The position numbers were made by a program, and so were the translations under genes. A stretch of 64,000 nt of DNA from Prostheceraeus crozeri (Eukaryota > Platyhelminthes > Polycladida > Euryleptidae). Positions 1-13,828 of the stretch are shown in pieces (the first letter of the stretch is position 1; the number at the start of each line of letters is the position of its first letter). The stretch is taken from the NCBI GenBank assembly GCA_907163375.1, contig CAJQUW010001859.1, positions 806,001 through 870,000 on the forward strand. The letters are read 5' to 3'. The notes beneath the pieces were generated by a model that worked only from the letters and a program-made list of their open reading frames with translations, was not told the origin of the DNA and made no database searches.

Positions 1-810
1 GAAGAATATTTAAAGGAGAGTAAGATCTTCATTAACATATAAATAACAGGCATATCGAGCAAGAGTTATCAATGTAAGACAACAGCTCTTATTGAATCAT
101 CGCTTTCAAACGCACAACAGATTCCATGAAATGATTTGCTTTCAAAATCAACTACAGCGTAAGATCGAATCTTGGCTTTGGTTATACCTACGTGTACATG
201 TACATACATGTTATGCATATAATCAACCCATAGGAATATCAATGTTGTGATGTCAGAAAGGGTCAAAATGACATCATGAAATCCCGTTACACGCGACATT
301 GTGAAAAATTAATGGAAGCTTTTGCGCTATCCCTGCTTAATGACAGTCAGATGAAAGCATTCTAAAAATGAGATAAAAAACAGATAAAAATGAGCTTCTA
401 TAAACACTAAAATGACAGATCTTTTAGCTGTCATATAGTTGGTTTCATTAAATTGTCTTCAACGTTTTATGACGGTTAAACAAATGACGCGTTATAGGAC
501 AAGCCCATTACCTCTAATATCTAATCATGTTCTCCTAACAACCACCGATCCAATCACTAGTAAGTGTAGCACACAGATAAACCCTATATTACCCGGTCGC
601 TTTGATTCTTGGAAACCCGGGGGTTCCTGGAGCCCTCTGATTTTGATGTTCATTCGATTCATTTGTTCCCAAACTTACAAAACAACACAATTGATGTACA
701 ATCATACCACTGGTGGAAGTATCAGTTTTTATCAACTCAGTCATCTTGTTGCTATAAATATCAAATTAAAACTTAAAAAATGTTATTTGTATTTGTTAGA
801 AATTCCTGGT

Positions 811-977
811 AGATGACTCTGAAAACGACATGTTTTGATAAGTTATCCCAGGAGAACGTGTTGAGGCAATGTTGGGAGTACGTTTTGATTCCATTGGGAT
901 TCTTTAGTGACAAGGACTGCAACTCAAATGAACTTCTGGAAAATGCATGTAAATTATGCATTGTCTACAACTATCTT
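811..977 (+). repeat. Dispersed repeat, copy 1
   Basis: This stretch is clearly similar to 8984-9140 in the same orientation. Both begin with AGATGACTCTGAAAACGA and end with GTCTACAACTATCTT, with scattered substitutions and small indels between. It is presumably an old interspersed repeat. There is no coding potential and no visible terminal repeat, so the class is unknown. Confidence 0.6.
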
Positions 978-3900
978 ATTGATACACTGTGCAAAACAGC
1001 AACTGCGCATCCAAATGAATGAATGCACCAAAGATATTGTGTGACAAGAGAATCTGTCCATTTCTCAACTTGGGATCCTTTATTTGTAGCATTAAACTGG
1101 CAGCATCAACTGTAAATCCATTGTGGGCAGTGTTTGTGGGATATTGCACAATCACATACATGCAGATGCATTTATGGATGAATTAACATGTAAATCATAA
1201 CTTCATGTATATTTTGTCCATCGTCTACAAGAAATTTGAAGTGATTGAGATGATTTATTTTGTTAGAAATTGTCAAAAATGCTCGATTTTCAATTGACTT
1301 TTGATCTGCGTTTAATCAAAGGACAAATGTTTGATGTTTCCATTGACCAAATTTGATCACTCTTGATTCGGCTGTCATAAGCACCTACAACTAAACCTCA
1401 CAACAACATTGACTCATGGCTATTATAGTTTTTATATGGGTAAAATAGGGCTAGCCCTCCTTATTCAAATTTCCAATTTTAGGATATACCGGACACTTCC
1501 TTGGCGACACTCTTCGGGGTTTTATAAAATCGTTCACATTGTGTGCATTTGTGAAGTTAGTTTGCTTGCATTGCATATCCTCAGAACCCTCTATCCCTTT
1601 CCTTTATCCTTTCCTGACTCATTTCAAAATATTTTGAAGGGTACGTTGTTTTATTCTGTTCGCAAAAATAATCGGACCTATATCTTCATCATTGATGCTC
1701 GAGAGGTAAAAAATTGTAAAAAGGAAAAATGAACATGAAGGATGCCTGCAGCATCTTCCGTATTTCAGCAACATCAACAAGTACAACTAGAAGTACTCCG
1801 GTCACGATCAGTCAGGAGGGGACGACTCTTGCTGGTATGTAAAATGTAGCATTTAATTATACAAATTGTGAAATGAATCAAACACATAGAGTAGAATAAA
1901 ATTTGTCAATGATAAAGAATTGGGATGAAATTCATCAAAAATGCATGTTTATGGATTCGTGCATGTTTACACGCTGTCAAACAAATTGACAATTTTTTTT
2001 CGTTCTTATGATGGAAAGAACGTGTAAAGCTTTTCAAGCGAAATTTATGGACAACAGTCAAAATAATTCGAAGTGCTGCAGAATCATCTCGATTCAATTT
2101 TCAAAATTATTGCTGGCGATTAACCCAATAGAAAAGAGGGAGAGAGAAGAGAGAAACCCTATGTTTATAAGTGAAAATCAAAGGGGACAATGATAATGCA
2201 AAAATATAGTTCAAGTCAAAGTCGTCAAGTTGATTGCAAAGTTGAAAACACGAAAAAATAATTGTGTCTTCGTTTCGTTCAGAAGAACACCACGGAGAAC
2301 GTTTATTCTTCTTATGAAGAACATTTTGGACAAACATGGAAAAGCGCTTATGCGAAAATTATTTGCACAAATACACGATGTCATGCATGTTCATCACCAT
2401 AACAAGCTCATGAAAACTTGCTCAAGTGGCATGCAATAATACTTGCCGCAATAATACTTTTCTCGAATAGAACCCACCCTAGAATACGAGGGTATAAACT
2501 GCTCTCAAATGAAATTATCATATAGCCCACCCTAAATAGACACCGCAGTCTGAAAAGTCTGACGTTTCTATATTGTCCAGGAATGGCTATGAATAAGAAT
2601 TATTGCTCAACAGATTGCTGAACTATAATTTATTGGTTTCTGGATAGTCAACGTTGCATCATGATTATTTTGTTGCCAACGTTGTTTTTCTCAGTCATCA
2701 TAGAATATAGCTGCTTCTTAAAATCTGTTTGTTTCGCGTGGATTATAAGTACATGTAGTAATAGCTCCTATCAAGATGATAAAAAAGTGATGAGGATTAT
2801 GAACTCTCAACAAATACTTATAATGATCGATGTTGAATGATTGATAAAAACAAAGTGTTCAATGCCACATCGGCACTCAACTTAACTTTCAAGTTCTACT
2901 ACTTGCGAATCTTGCGTCTTGAATTCGTCGTAAGTGTCGTACTTTTCATTTCTTACCTTTCGTATTTCGCTTCATTATCAATGTACACACCCATTACTTC
3001 ATGACTAAAACATCGATGCAGTTGAATCTGAGTTCTAGAAAATTTATTCATACCGCCCATCCTCGTATAGAACCCACATTTAAATTGCAAGAATAGTCTC
3101 CTACCCGCGGATTATACTCGAGAAATTTTGCATTCACAATTATCGGTTACAATTACATAACTAATCACGTTTAATGGGCTTCTCAAAATTTAATAAATGT
3201 AAATTCATCGAATGTACATCAAACTTCGAATTTTGATCCCTTGAAATGTGCAGTTCATGTTAAAGTAGAAATCCAAGTCACGCGTAATATCATGGAGTAA
3301 GTATGCCTAAGTAGAATAACAACTCAGCATTAATTGCACGACCAATGTGATATCAGTTCCAATTTCATTATATGAACTCTTTTTGATATGTAGTATCGCA
3401 TGACAGATGTGCATTTTCTTTACTGTTTTGAGAAATTGTCAAGAAATTGGCATGATGGCAATACAGAAGAATGAATAATATTTTACAAATCCTTCGGGCC
3501 AATGATACTTGATTGCTCTAGTTCGGAGAGGTAATTTTTTTTGCAATTATCTTTGATGGAAATAACTGTTGCTGCAAGACTCAGCCGTTTAAATGAGAGT
3601 ATTTTCTACTTTCTACGCTTATCATGTTACAAATGACCTTCATAATGAAATATCATACTCAAGGACATTGATAATTATTAAACTAAAAAGATACAAATGG
3701 CTCCACAATATTGTTCAGATAAAAAGTAAACTAGATTTATTGAGGATAACACCAAAATTCAATTAATCCGCTTACGTAAATTAGTTGAATCCTTCAACAA
3801 AGTACATGTAAATTGCAGTGATTCTAGGTAGCTACTTACATAACTCAATTTTTCACAACGATGTTTATTGACCCTAAAATTTATTTTGTTAGATAATAAT

Positions 3901-6900
3901 TTAAAAATGTGTGAACTTGACAGATTCACACAGCGGTTTTGAAAATAGGCTATTGACTATATTTGCTAAGTAAGCAACCTCGAAAGTTCAGCAAAGAAGC
4001 AAATTAAGTTTGCAATTTTTTTGCATGAGGACTGACTCATAATGCTGTTCATGAAATCTTCTTGGTAATAAACTAAATTTCCTTTAAGTTTGGTGTTTTG
4101 AGATTCCTATCAATTTATTTCATTCTATATGATATCTAACAGGCTTCACATACACGTAGGCCTAATACTGAAGTATTGCAATGTGTAGCAGATAGTATAT
4201 GAACACAGGAATCATTTGTAAAAAAATACCTTAATATAATTTGATCAAATATTTTTATACTTTAGGAGCATGATCTCCGTAAAAAGCTGAATCTATTGAT
4301 ATGAAAATTCAAGAAGTGAGATATCAAAAGCTTTTTATATTTCTTAGTGGAAAACAATTCCCTATTTTTCATATAACTCAGACAAGGGAATTTTTTGAAT
4401 GTTTACATTCAACACTAAAGTAAAAAGTATGCTTCGGTGCATTATTTCCAAATATATTATCGATATATTTAGAGCTACGTCATTAGTACTGGAAACAGAC
4501 ATCAAGTAGCAATGATACGTATAATACAAAAAGCTCTCAGTTGTCAATCAACTCCAACAATTTGCTGAATATTTTAAGAGGTTCAATCAAATGCTATAAA
4601 TGGGTGATATGTGCACTATGTTTCGCAAAAACAACAGCCTTTCTCCAATCTCAAAGTTGCAAAATGCTGTCGTCAAGCACGACATGCTAAGGGAGCAGTG
4701 CCAATTAAGAAAATCATGTTGAAGAAGCGACGGTTGGCCTGGACTATTGTCGATATTGACTATCCAATGACAATCCAATTAGAGCGGTTTATCGACGCAT
4801 GACGATTATGTGGAGTGATAGGGAAAACTCATTTTGTGCTATGACTATGAAGTTGCTTATTTGACTTTAATAGCTCTGTGCGGTTCTCGCAAAAGATTCT
4901 CTTTTTTCCTCAATGTTTGATTACTAGGAAATATATTATTTATCAAGGATCTCTGTGACCTTTGAATATGAACTGAACCGCCATTAGTCAGTTTTCTTGC
5001 ATCTCAAGTTAAAATCTTGTTTTGCTGTAGTTCTGGCAACTTTCCAATGCAAAATACTGATCAATTTCAAGTGTCCAATATTACCCTCCATGTAATATTG
5101 GACATTTGGAATATTGGACACTTAGACCTATAGTTAAGATATTTATGATATGAAGATGTTTGTGTCCTTAGATATATGATTGTCGAAACAAGTTAGATAC
5201 ATAGGGCCTACTAATGGTACCAGCATTTCATAAAAGATACATTCACTATTTGATATGTCATCGCAATTGTTATTTATTCAAACGCTTTGATACACTGTGT
5301 GTTTGTTTATTACATCTAGGAGCGACATCTAGAAACGAGGAGCACTTTTTGGGAAGTTTTGTTGAATAGCGAAGCGAGAGGTGTGAGAGTAACAAATAAA
5401 CCACATCAGCAAAATGAAATTTGAATTAATTAAAACGTTATACGCTAACCAATGGGTCAAAATACATGTACATTAGGTTAAAAATATTTTACTCTATTTG
5501 AAGTGTATCCTCAGAGCAATACAATGCAATCAATGCATATTATTGTAATAATTAACAGGGGGAAACCACTGCTACTGCAAATACGCTAAGAAATACAAAT
5601 TAGTAAGTCGCAAATCAAGATGTACGAAAAAAATGTTAATCTTACTCAGCGAATGAATTCCGTCCAACTGAAGCTGTCAGAATTGTCGCTTCAATTTATC
5701 CTTGTATTTAGCGGTATTTACTATCCTAAAACTCGTGCACCTGGTTTTCCTTACCAATGGATAAAAGCGATCAGGTCTGCTAGTCATCATGCTGTATCAA
5801 CTTGTTAAAATAATGAGTGATGCCAGACGTGACACATTTAATTGATCCCGAGTGAAATGAAGTTGTGAAATGAAGATCTGTTGAAAAGATAAATGAGAAA
5901 TTTAATCCTTAAGAGGAATGATGAAACATTCCCTACAGGTTAAAGGAATGATGTTGAAATAGCAGATTCTTATTCAAGAAATAAATTAAATGAACTATAA
6001 ACAGGATTGAACTAAGTTTGAAGAACCAATAGTTATTAAAGGCAGTTGACTTCCAATGCAGCTATAAATAGCATGTACTGACCTAAGCAGTCAAATACTC
6101 GCTGGGTTGAACTGAAAATCCTGTCTGTAGTCCGAAATACTGGCCTTTTTACTGCAGCGCAGTTGCAGCCGCAGCCCATTGGTATTGTTATTGCATGGCT
6201 TTATTCTGGAAGCATAATGCGGCCCACTATTAGTTTAGCACCGTCAATATATAAAAATCTGTGAATTTTCCGCAAACCAAATTCGTAGATCATTGAGTCA
6301 TCAATTATCTGACTCATCGGCCTTCCGGGCACTGGCGGGATGGTTATGATTTCTATGGTAACCTTCAATACTAGTATACTATAAAGATCGCGACCAGGTT
6401 GCCAATCCTTTAATCATGAATCTGTCACGTTAGTATCAGTCTACGACTCATCAAGGTTAGGACTTGTTTGAAAAGGTTTTGGATCATATTTCCCTTTACA
6501 ATCCTTTGGAATAAAGTTAGAATTTGATCTTGTGGAAAATTCACAAATTTTTATATATTGGCGGGGGGAACTAATAGAGAGCCATAATGCCTATCACTAC
6601 CAAATTCCAGATATAAACATGTACGCTTCGAATGACATTACATGTGAATGGACGTATGTAACATAAAGATAGATTCTCAAAAATGGCTGAATTATCACTA
6701 TGGAAAAATATCCACAAAATTGAAACTTTAATATTTTGCAAAACATGAAATGTAAAACTTTTATTGTAAAAATGTGTATGTTACATGTGAGAAATGGAGG
6801 AGTGGTGTATTACTATGCCAGAATTGTTTGCGATATTTGCACATTTGCATGAAGAAGCTAGTTGCAAAATGCTTCACTTCAATCGCATTAAAAGAATACT

Positions 6901-7328
6901 CATGAGATCAATTTAGTCACAGCTCTTAATGTATCGAACAATAATTGAAATTGTCACATCTTCTTCCACATATGTGTCAGACTTTCGTTTTGCGATTTTG
7001 TCAGTAACTGGTAATAATTATGATTAATTTGATAGTCAATAACTTGTCCTAATATCTTAAGCCCGCCAGGAGAGGATATTTCCTTAAACTTCCTGTACGA
7101 AATAATTTTTTTTATATTTCACCGTGCGTGTAGATATCCTGTCACTTTATTTTACCTGTACAGCAGATTACTGCACGGGCGTGCAATAGTATTTTCATTA
7201 TTGCACTGGTTGAATTATAGATTTCTATAAAGATATATGCGATTGAATTATATAAAACCCGCTTATTATTTCGCCATAGAATTAAATTAGTCATAATGGT
7301 CATGATATCGGTGAAAAATGAAATTACC

Positions 7329-7465
7329 TACATAACTCGTGCAAAATATCCATCTTTTGCTTTCTCCTCGATCAACATTCTATGCCCTCGCCCTTCGGGC
7401 TCGTGCATAGATATGTTGACCTCGAAGAAAGCAATAAAGATGGATATTTTGCACTAGTTGCGTAA
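7329..7465. repeat. Fold-back (inverted repeat) element
   Basis: The left arm around 7332-7355 (CTCGTGCAAAATATCCATCT) is complementary to the right arm around 7437-7456. The arms continue inward to a GC-rich centre with a CCCTTCGGG hairpin near 7389-7400. It could be a MITE or a hairpin-forming satellite relic. No open frame is present. Confidence 0.55.
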
Positions 7466-7722
7466 ATAACTATTATTGCACTGAAATCAGTGCAGATCTA
7501 TACTTTGATTCAAAGGATGACTGCATTCTCATTTCACATAACATGATAAAATATTCTCTGATTTCAATTGGCTACTTTGAACGCAGTGACATTCATGTAA
7601 ATGTGAATGTGAATCGTGTGTACACAATTGTGTATTGTGTTACATACGATCACATTTCGCTTAACCCAGTTGCGTTCTGGCTTCCTACCATAAAATCACA
7701 GAAGTGAATTATTCTGTTCCAG

Positions 7723-7931
7723 GTGAACGTAATCTGACAGAAATTGTCAATTCTACTACGGCTGGAAAAAGTTGGCACTCGGATCGTCAAGTTTTGGAAA
7801 ATCTAACAAGTCCCTATGCCGCAAAATCTATGCAAGAAAACAAATTAATGAAATTGAAATCTGAACCCCGTCTACTGACAGGAGATATTTTAATGAATAT
7901 CACTGTCTATCCAACCTATCTTGAAACCGTG
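7723..7931 (+). CDS. Cys-loop ligand-gated ion channel, exon (extracellular domain start)
   Basis: Candidate exon of a nicotinic-acetylcholine-receptor-like subunit, a cell-surface ligand-gated channel. It is bounded by a splice acceptor (CTGTTCCAG before 7723) and a donor (GTG|GTACGT after 7931). It begins with two bases of a split codon and ends in phase 0, as expected for the nAChR exon 2/3 border. The C-terminal part reads as the first beta strand of the ligand-binding domain (ILMNITVYPTYLETV), matching the position just before the Val-Asp junction of nAChR subunits. The N-terminal part is Ser/Thr/Asn-rich and not recognisable. Taken alone this exon is weak; its phase and order relative to the exons at 10959 and 17072 carry the call. 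Confidence 0.55.
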
Positions 7932-10900
7932 GTACGTATGGCATGCAAAAATCAAATTTCAAAATGTCGACAATGATAATCGTGAGAACGATGTTAATTG
8001 TATACCTACGCATAAAAAGTTTAGACATAATCTTACTTCTCTTCCAAAATCCATAAGCGCTTATGAAATTGTCACATAAAATATGGCACACTCTGCGCAG
8101 TTATGATTGTTCCTTATGCAAGCCAGTTTAATCATTAATTGATATTGCAAATAATTAATGGCAACATGACTGAAATATTAAAAAAAATTATGCATAACAA
8201 CTCATAACACGTGGACTACGTAATTAGACAAATTGCTCGTTCAGTCTACGTTTACTAGAAGGGATGAGTCGCATACTAGTGGAAATGGCAAACACTCAAA
8301 CAGTAAGCTGTCAGCCGGATTTTAGAAAGCAGCCAGTGAATGGCGTGCGTGTTGCAATATCATTTCGGTCACACATCGCTGGCTGGCTTGCATTCAGTGA
8401 GGAATGCTGAGAAGAGGGTTGTAAAATTATCAGGTAAACCATTTTTCGTGCGCCTACTATCTTCTTTGATAATGGTCGGAAGACCAACATTATCGAGAAA
8501 ACCTGCGCACAATGATCTAAATTCTTCATATCTAAGGAATCGGGGCAATCGAAGCATTTTGATGGAATTTACAGCAATCTGCAAGCGACGCACGATATTT
8601 TCCCTATATCTGTAAGGTATTAGGAATTCCTTTTTGACCGCTTACTAATTTCCAGCATATGTCATCGTTTTGGATTAGTTTGCACTTCTAGAAAACTGAA
8701 AGAGTTAAGCAACCTAATTCTGTGGTACAGACTACAAATATGCTGAAAAGACATCCTCCCTTAGAGCGACTCAACAACGACAACTGTTCCTTACTCCCTT
8801 CAGTGGTCGTTGTAGGAAGAGACCACTGCATCTCATTTATCCACCGTGCAGAACAGTAGTGATATTAATGAATGTAGGTGGTAATATTAATAAAATATTT
8901 AAAAAATTATTGCATGGCAATATAAAACTTGAAATCTATTTTTCTAAAAATTGCTATTTAAGCATCTGCTAGAAGTTGATCGCAGATGACTCTGAAAACG
9001 ATATGATTTGATCATTTATAGCATGAAAACGTCTGTAGGCAGTGTTGGCAGTATGTTTTGATTCCATTGGCGACACTGGCTACAACTCAAATGAATTTTT
9101 TGAAAATATATGTAATCTGCGCACAGTCTACAACTATCTTGAAAAAAATGATCGGAAGCATAATCCATTTACAGTCTGTGTATATTTGTATAAGCAATAC
9201 TCTTTTAATCTTAGTCTCCGACTGATCGTGCGCCGATGTAGGCCTGCAAAATTTCTGAGATAATATAATCTAAAAATGACATGTTTTCGCATGCCCACGT
9301 CGCATACTCTAAGCAATGCAATAATGATATTATCATGCACCATTCTTCGTGAAGGGAACGGCAAAGCATCTGAATGAAAACACATTAGCTTAGACCAGTG
9401 ACATGCTGGTGACGCAAGGTAATAGAGTGTTCCATAAAGTTAATCTTTGTAGTTAAACTAACTATGATCCAATTTTTATCCTATAGCATCGATTAGTTAA
9501 CACAATCCACAATCGCATTGTCCGTGTGACTTGGTTTCTTATCAGTCTGAGTTTTAGCGAATTTTTAAGTTTTGTATCAGAATATAGTTTTTCAGCAACA
9601 GGATTCCATAGAGCGCTTCACGACTGCTTATTGTGCCATAGACATCGAATGCGGTTTTAGAAAATTATATAATTTATGAAGACTACTGATTAAAGTTTCT
9701 ATAAGGAAAAAACTTTGGGTAATTCCAAAGATATTTAATATAATGAAGGGCTAGATAGGAAATAGACGTGTTTTTACCTTGTGTGCAACGAAACCAGTGA
9801 AAATCAGCTGATATTGCATGAATTTGAAAATATTTGTAAGCGAGCAACAGATATTCCTCTCCATAACCTCTTTTCAGTAGTTGCAGAACTAAAACGCATT
9901 TCAATAATAAATCAAGAAATTTCTATATGTCTAAAAGCAGCGTCCGAATTGCAACAAATAAGCCCTAAGAATGCAACATTCTACTTTTTCAGATGTCTTG
10001 CAAAAACGTCTTCAGATGTAAATATGAGCACTGCTGACACAGCTCTTTCAATTAGACTTTATTGCATTATGTTATGTTGATTGTTAAATCTGAAGAGTAC
10101 ATGCTATATAGGAATAATACAAATGAAAACCAATTGTTTCATTTTTAGATGAAAGCAGAGTGAAGTTCACCTACGATTCACCAGATACATGACTAAATGA
10201 CTTCTCTGAGCAGAATAACGAACCACGCCTTTACTTGTGATCATTCAGCCAGATTGCTTCTTTGTAAAAAGTGAAGTATCTGGCTATGGTTGTACACGTA
10301 TATCGTTGCTGTGCCCACGTGCACCGGCCCACGTGCACACTGTACCCACGTGCACCGCATCAGTCTTCATTTGAATATTTTTTCTTCCAAATTGATAGTA
10401 CTGCATTAAGTTGCTGTATCACCGGTCTCATCTTTAACATTTTTTTTCAGAGAAACTATTGAACGAATAATCTTGAAACTTATCGTATAATATCAGTGAA
10501 TTACGCTTTACATCATGTGCCATTTCCAAGCCTTTTTTGTCGCATTGCACATCGCACAGCCGACAAAACAACAATTTCGCCCCATTGCCGTAATGCTTCT
10601 TTTTTTGCCACGATAAGCACCATACTATAATGGGTTTAAATTTAAGCATCTACTTCTCATCTAGCCTTTTTAAACAATTAAATATCTTTGGGTAATTCTC
10701 TAGAGGAGCTCAGAAGACGAAAGGAAAGACAAATTGCAATGGAAGAGGAGGTGCCGAGCGTTAGACCCGACAATAAGGTTGGAACAATGTTGAATCGACG
10801 AATAAGATTCGAAATTCTCATAATAACCTTGGTCACTCTCAAATTATCTCGATTTTAATTGTAAATCGTTTGTCATTATCATTGAACAAGCTTACAGTAC

Positions 10901-10958
10901 GTTTGCAGTAATGCATTTGTCTTAAGTCTTCTATAACCTTTTCTTTCATTACTTTCAG
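7932..10958. other. Intron of the Cys-loop receptor gene
   Basis: About 3 kb between two candidate exons. It holds only short, unrecognised open frames and one copy of a dispersed repeat (8984-9140). A run at 10305-10350 repeats CCCACGTGCACCG-like units three times, forming E-box-like CACGTG sites; whether this is regulatory cannot be told. Confidence 0.5.
8984..9140 (+). repeat. Dispersed repeat, copy 2
   Basis: Same repeat as at 811-977, direct orientation, more diverged, with small deletions. Non-coding. Confidence 0.6.
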
Positions 10959-11003
10959 GATGTTGTCAATGGTGTTTGTACGCTGCACTTTTTCGTTGTC
11001 AAA
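10959..11003 (+). CDS. Cys-loop ligand-gated ion channel, 45-bp exon
   Basis: Exactly 15 codons between a strong acceptor (TTCATTACTTTCAG) and a strong donor (AAA|GTGAGT), phase 0 on both sides. The peptide DVVNGVCTLHFFVVK aligns residue by residue with the short third exon of nAChR subunits, which is also 45 bp and phase 0-0 (the region with conserved Asp, Asn, Val and Thr just before the conserved Trp of loop D). Size, phase, position and sequence all agree. It lacks the conserved Trp-Leu, so it is divergent. Confidence 0.65.
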
Positions 11004-11173
11004 GTGAGTATTTATGAAAGAAAATCAAAAAATATGAAAATTCGATAAAATTTTGATATCTCAGCTTCGACATTAGGCAAACTGAAAAGAAGCGTCTTCC
11101 AAATCTGCAATTCGATTAAGAATGAGTCAGAAGATTGACCAATATTAGTCGATGTTAATTGCGCCTAGCATCG

Positions 11174-11177
<4 letters not shown>

Positions 11178-11243
<66 letters not shown>

Positions 11244-11974
11244 ATGCCCATCAAATATTTCAGTAAAGGAAAAACGAGATTTTCCGAACGCGTTTCAGAG
11301 CGTCAATCGACTCCTTCTTCAGAATTTAGCAATTAATCCTGTTTTTCAAGTGAATAAAACAAGTATGTTCTTTCACAATAAGGATCGCATTCCCCGAGAT
11401 TTAAAATCAAACTGCGTTTACAAATACACATGTGGTGACTGCAATAAAGTCTACATAGGGGAAACTTCGCGACATCTTATAACTAGAGCAAAAGAACATA
11501 TCAAAGGATACCCAGTCCCAACAGAAATCAAAACACATTGTCATGATACTCATGAAAATAATTTTTCTGTAAATGCAGTGACAAAATGGCATCGGATCCT
11601 AGAAACTATTTGTTTGAAAAAAAACAAAAAATTTGATAAATGAAAGAGAAGGATCGATACCACTCATTTTGCATCTGTAAATGTTTCACATTTCATGTAT
11701 GAACCATCCTCATTTTTATTTTAGCCTAAGTGCACATGTTCTTGAATGTTCGCTGACCTTCGAATTGCAGCTGATGTACAGAGAAACTGAATTGTTATCA
11801 AAAATTGCGTCGACTGTGGACTGTGACAGTGAATCGATTTGTGAGATTTTACCTTTGAAATATAAAAGCATTCGATTTTATTGTAATAAAGTTTCCGCTG
11901 AAGAAGGAGTCGATTGACGCTCTGAAACGCGTTCGGAAAATCTCGTTTTTCCTTTACTGAAATATTTGATGGGC

Positions 11975-12024
<50 letters not shown>
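11178..12024 (+). mobile_element. Penelope-like element fragment between perfect inverted repeats
   Basis: A (TA)n tract (11178-11242), an 80-bp arm (11241-11322), a GIY-YIG open frame (11350-11643), the perfectly complementary arm (11898-11979) and a second (TA)n tract (to 12024). The arms contain GAAACGCGTTCGG next to a GAAGAAGGAGTCGA hairpin, typical of the end regions of Penelope-like retroelements. Inverted, 5'-truncated terminal copies are known for this group. The reverse transcriptase is absent. The fragment lies in an intron of the host receptor gene. Confidence 0.7.
11350..11643 (+). pseudogene. GIY-YIG endonuclease domain of a Penelope-like element
   Basis: 97 codons. It contains the GIY-YIG hallmark as VYKYTC followed by VYIGETSRHL, then a TRxKEH segment, preceded by DRIPRDLKSN, which is how the C-terminal endonuclease of Penelope-like elements usually begins. 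In these elements the domain nicks target DNA for target-primed reverse transcription. Only this C-terminal portion remains; there is no reverse-transcriptase sequence upstream, so it is a dead fragment. The start at 11350 is simply the first ATG in frame. Confidence 0.75.
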
Positions 12025-12027
<3 letters not shown>

Positions 12028-12048
12028 GCGCATTATACAACGACTATA

Positions 12049-12753
12049 CACTGTAAACTATAAGCAGCCACTTAACAGACAATTCATCAGCCAAATCAGT
12101 ATTTTCCAAATCAGTATTTTGGCTGATGTTGCGTATACTCAGACAAAATTACTGCTTATCAGACAATTTTTGTCTCATCGTACGCACTCGTATTATTACG
12201 TTTACTGCATATCACACAACTTATGACTAGCACATACAATTCTGTCAAAATTGGATGACATCCTTAAGGATTTTCAATTATACGAATATGCAATGCTTAG
12301 AACTAGTAGGGTTCGTTTTTTAGATCTAGAATCATGGCATTTGCAGTTCTGGATATTTGACATACTGATGCCACACGTTAATTCAGTTTTAACAAAGTTC
12401 TTTACAATTTTTTAAAGGATATTTACTTACCTAAAGTCGCTATATGCCCTGTGAAAGTTGACTAACAAAGCATCAAGTGATACACAATAAGCATTGTTTA
12501 CTAGGCATGCGAGTGTGAGTGAGAGAAAGGGTGAGCTGATGTGGTCAAGAGCGTCGAGCTATAATTCTCTGGTATTGCATCATTTCAGACAATATATTTA
12601 GAAAACTAGACAGTATTGTCTGATATTTTGGCTAGTAATTGTTTGATTGTCTGCTCTGAGCAGTCACATTTGGCTGCCCACTGTCTCATATTATTGTTAG
12701 TTACAATTGTCTGATCATTATGGCTGATAATTGGCTGGTTACAGTTTACAGTG
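12049..12753. mobile_element. Non-autonomous DNA transposon, TA target site
   Basis: Terminal inverted repeats: the left end starts CACTGTAAACTATAAGCAGC after a TA, and the right end finishes with the complement (GGCTGGTTACAGTTTACAGTG) before a TA. The interior has several GGCTGAT/ATCAGCC direct and inverted motifs (about 12087-12127, 12650-12740) but no open frame. TA duplication and size suit a Tc1/mariner-type MITE; the superfamily is uncertain. Confidence 0.6.
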
Positions 12754-13463
12754 TAGCATCAGTCCATCTTCTGACTTACTCCTACATATTTGGCATTTCC
12801 TAAATATATGGAAATCTCTAATAGGGTTAATCACGCCGCAACTGTGAATTAAAAATTCTATGTCTATGATGAACGCAATATGACATCAACATGTATTTTT
12901 GAGGGCGCGTAAGCGCCTGAAAATGTCCTACATTGTTGAGCGAAAAAATCTATGTTAATACTATTGTGCGTAATTGAAATGGACTGGGTAGCAATGTGGG
13001 AAGAAAGCGGAGAGTAATGCTATGAATACACATGCAGATATGTGGTAACTGAGACTTCTAAAAAAATTTCCATTTCATGTACAACTTTATTTCGCAAAAC
13101 ATCGCTCCAAAAACAATGCATAAAAAAGCACAAAGGAAAAATGCCATCTGAAAATTTTAGAAGATATGCTGATTTCTAAAATATCTTAGACGTGTATTGA
13201 AGCAGATATCATCAATACGAGATACATTGTCTACTTATATTTCTAAATCTATGATGCAATAACATCGAATATTGTTGAATATGTCTAATATCTAGTCAAT
13301 GCAATAAACAATTTAACATTTTCTATGTTAATTCATTGACACAGATTTTAGCATTGAATGAAATGAAGTCGTTTAACAATAGATATCTAACATTACTCTC
13401 TTAACATCTTTTCCGTAGTTTCAATAGATCTTATAAAGAATGACTTTGACGTCATTTTTTGAA
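12754..13463. other. Intronic sequence, nothing recognised
   Basis: AT-rich intron sequence between two repeats, with no open frame or repeat I can identify. Confidence 0.5.
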
Positions 13464-13828
13464 ATTAATGAAATACTATTGTTTTTCAGTCTTTCTGCGC
13501 ACAAAAATTAATTAATAAATTGCATTAAAATATATTTCGCCGGTCAATTGAAAATAGTCAATTGAAATAAAAAGAAATTCTGAGCAAAAATGTTTGGAAA
13601 TCAAATATTAAATCATTTGCTATTATCGATAATAAAATTGATAGTCAGTAATTTTGTAAGGAAATTTCAAATGATTTAGCATTTGATTTCCAAAAATTTT
13701 TGCTTGGGATTTTATTTCTATTTCAATTGATTAGGCCAGACCGGCGAAATATATTTTGATGCAATTTATCAATTAATTTTTGTGCGTAGAAAGACTAAAA
13801 GACTGAAAAACAATATTGTTTCATTAAT
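13464..13828. mobile_element. Fold-back MITE-like element
   Basis: Long imperfect palindrome. The left arm (about 13464-13615) includes TTTTTCAGTCTTTCTGCGCAC and ATATATTTCGCCGGTCAATTG. The right arm (about 13675-13828) carries the complements in reverse order. The loop is around 13620-13670. It is non-coding; no target duplication was resolved. Confidence 0.6.

Larger units (their letters stand above)
1..7722. other. Gene-poor host sequence upstream of first identified exon
   Basis: AT-rich DNA with many stops in all frames. All open frames here are short (about 125 codons at most), and none resembles a family I recognise. It contains a dispersed repeat copy (811-977) and a fold-back (7329-7465), listed separately. 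A stretch at about 1766-1832 is bounded by a good acceptor (TTTCAG) and a good donor (GTATGT) and would encode a Ser/Thr-rich peptide, but nothing ties it to a gene. If the Cys-loop gene starts in this window, its signal-peptide exon should lie here, but I could not identify it. Confidence 0.5.

Noticed and set aside
1766-1832. Ser/Thr-rich candidate exon between TTTCAG and GTATGT
   Set aside because: Low-complexity and unconnected to any gene; splice-like motifs of this quality occur by chance.
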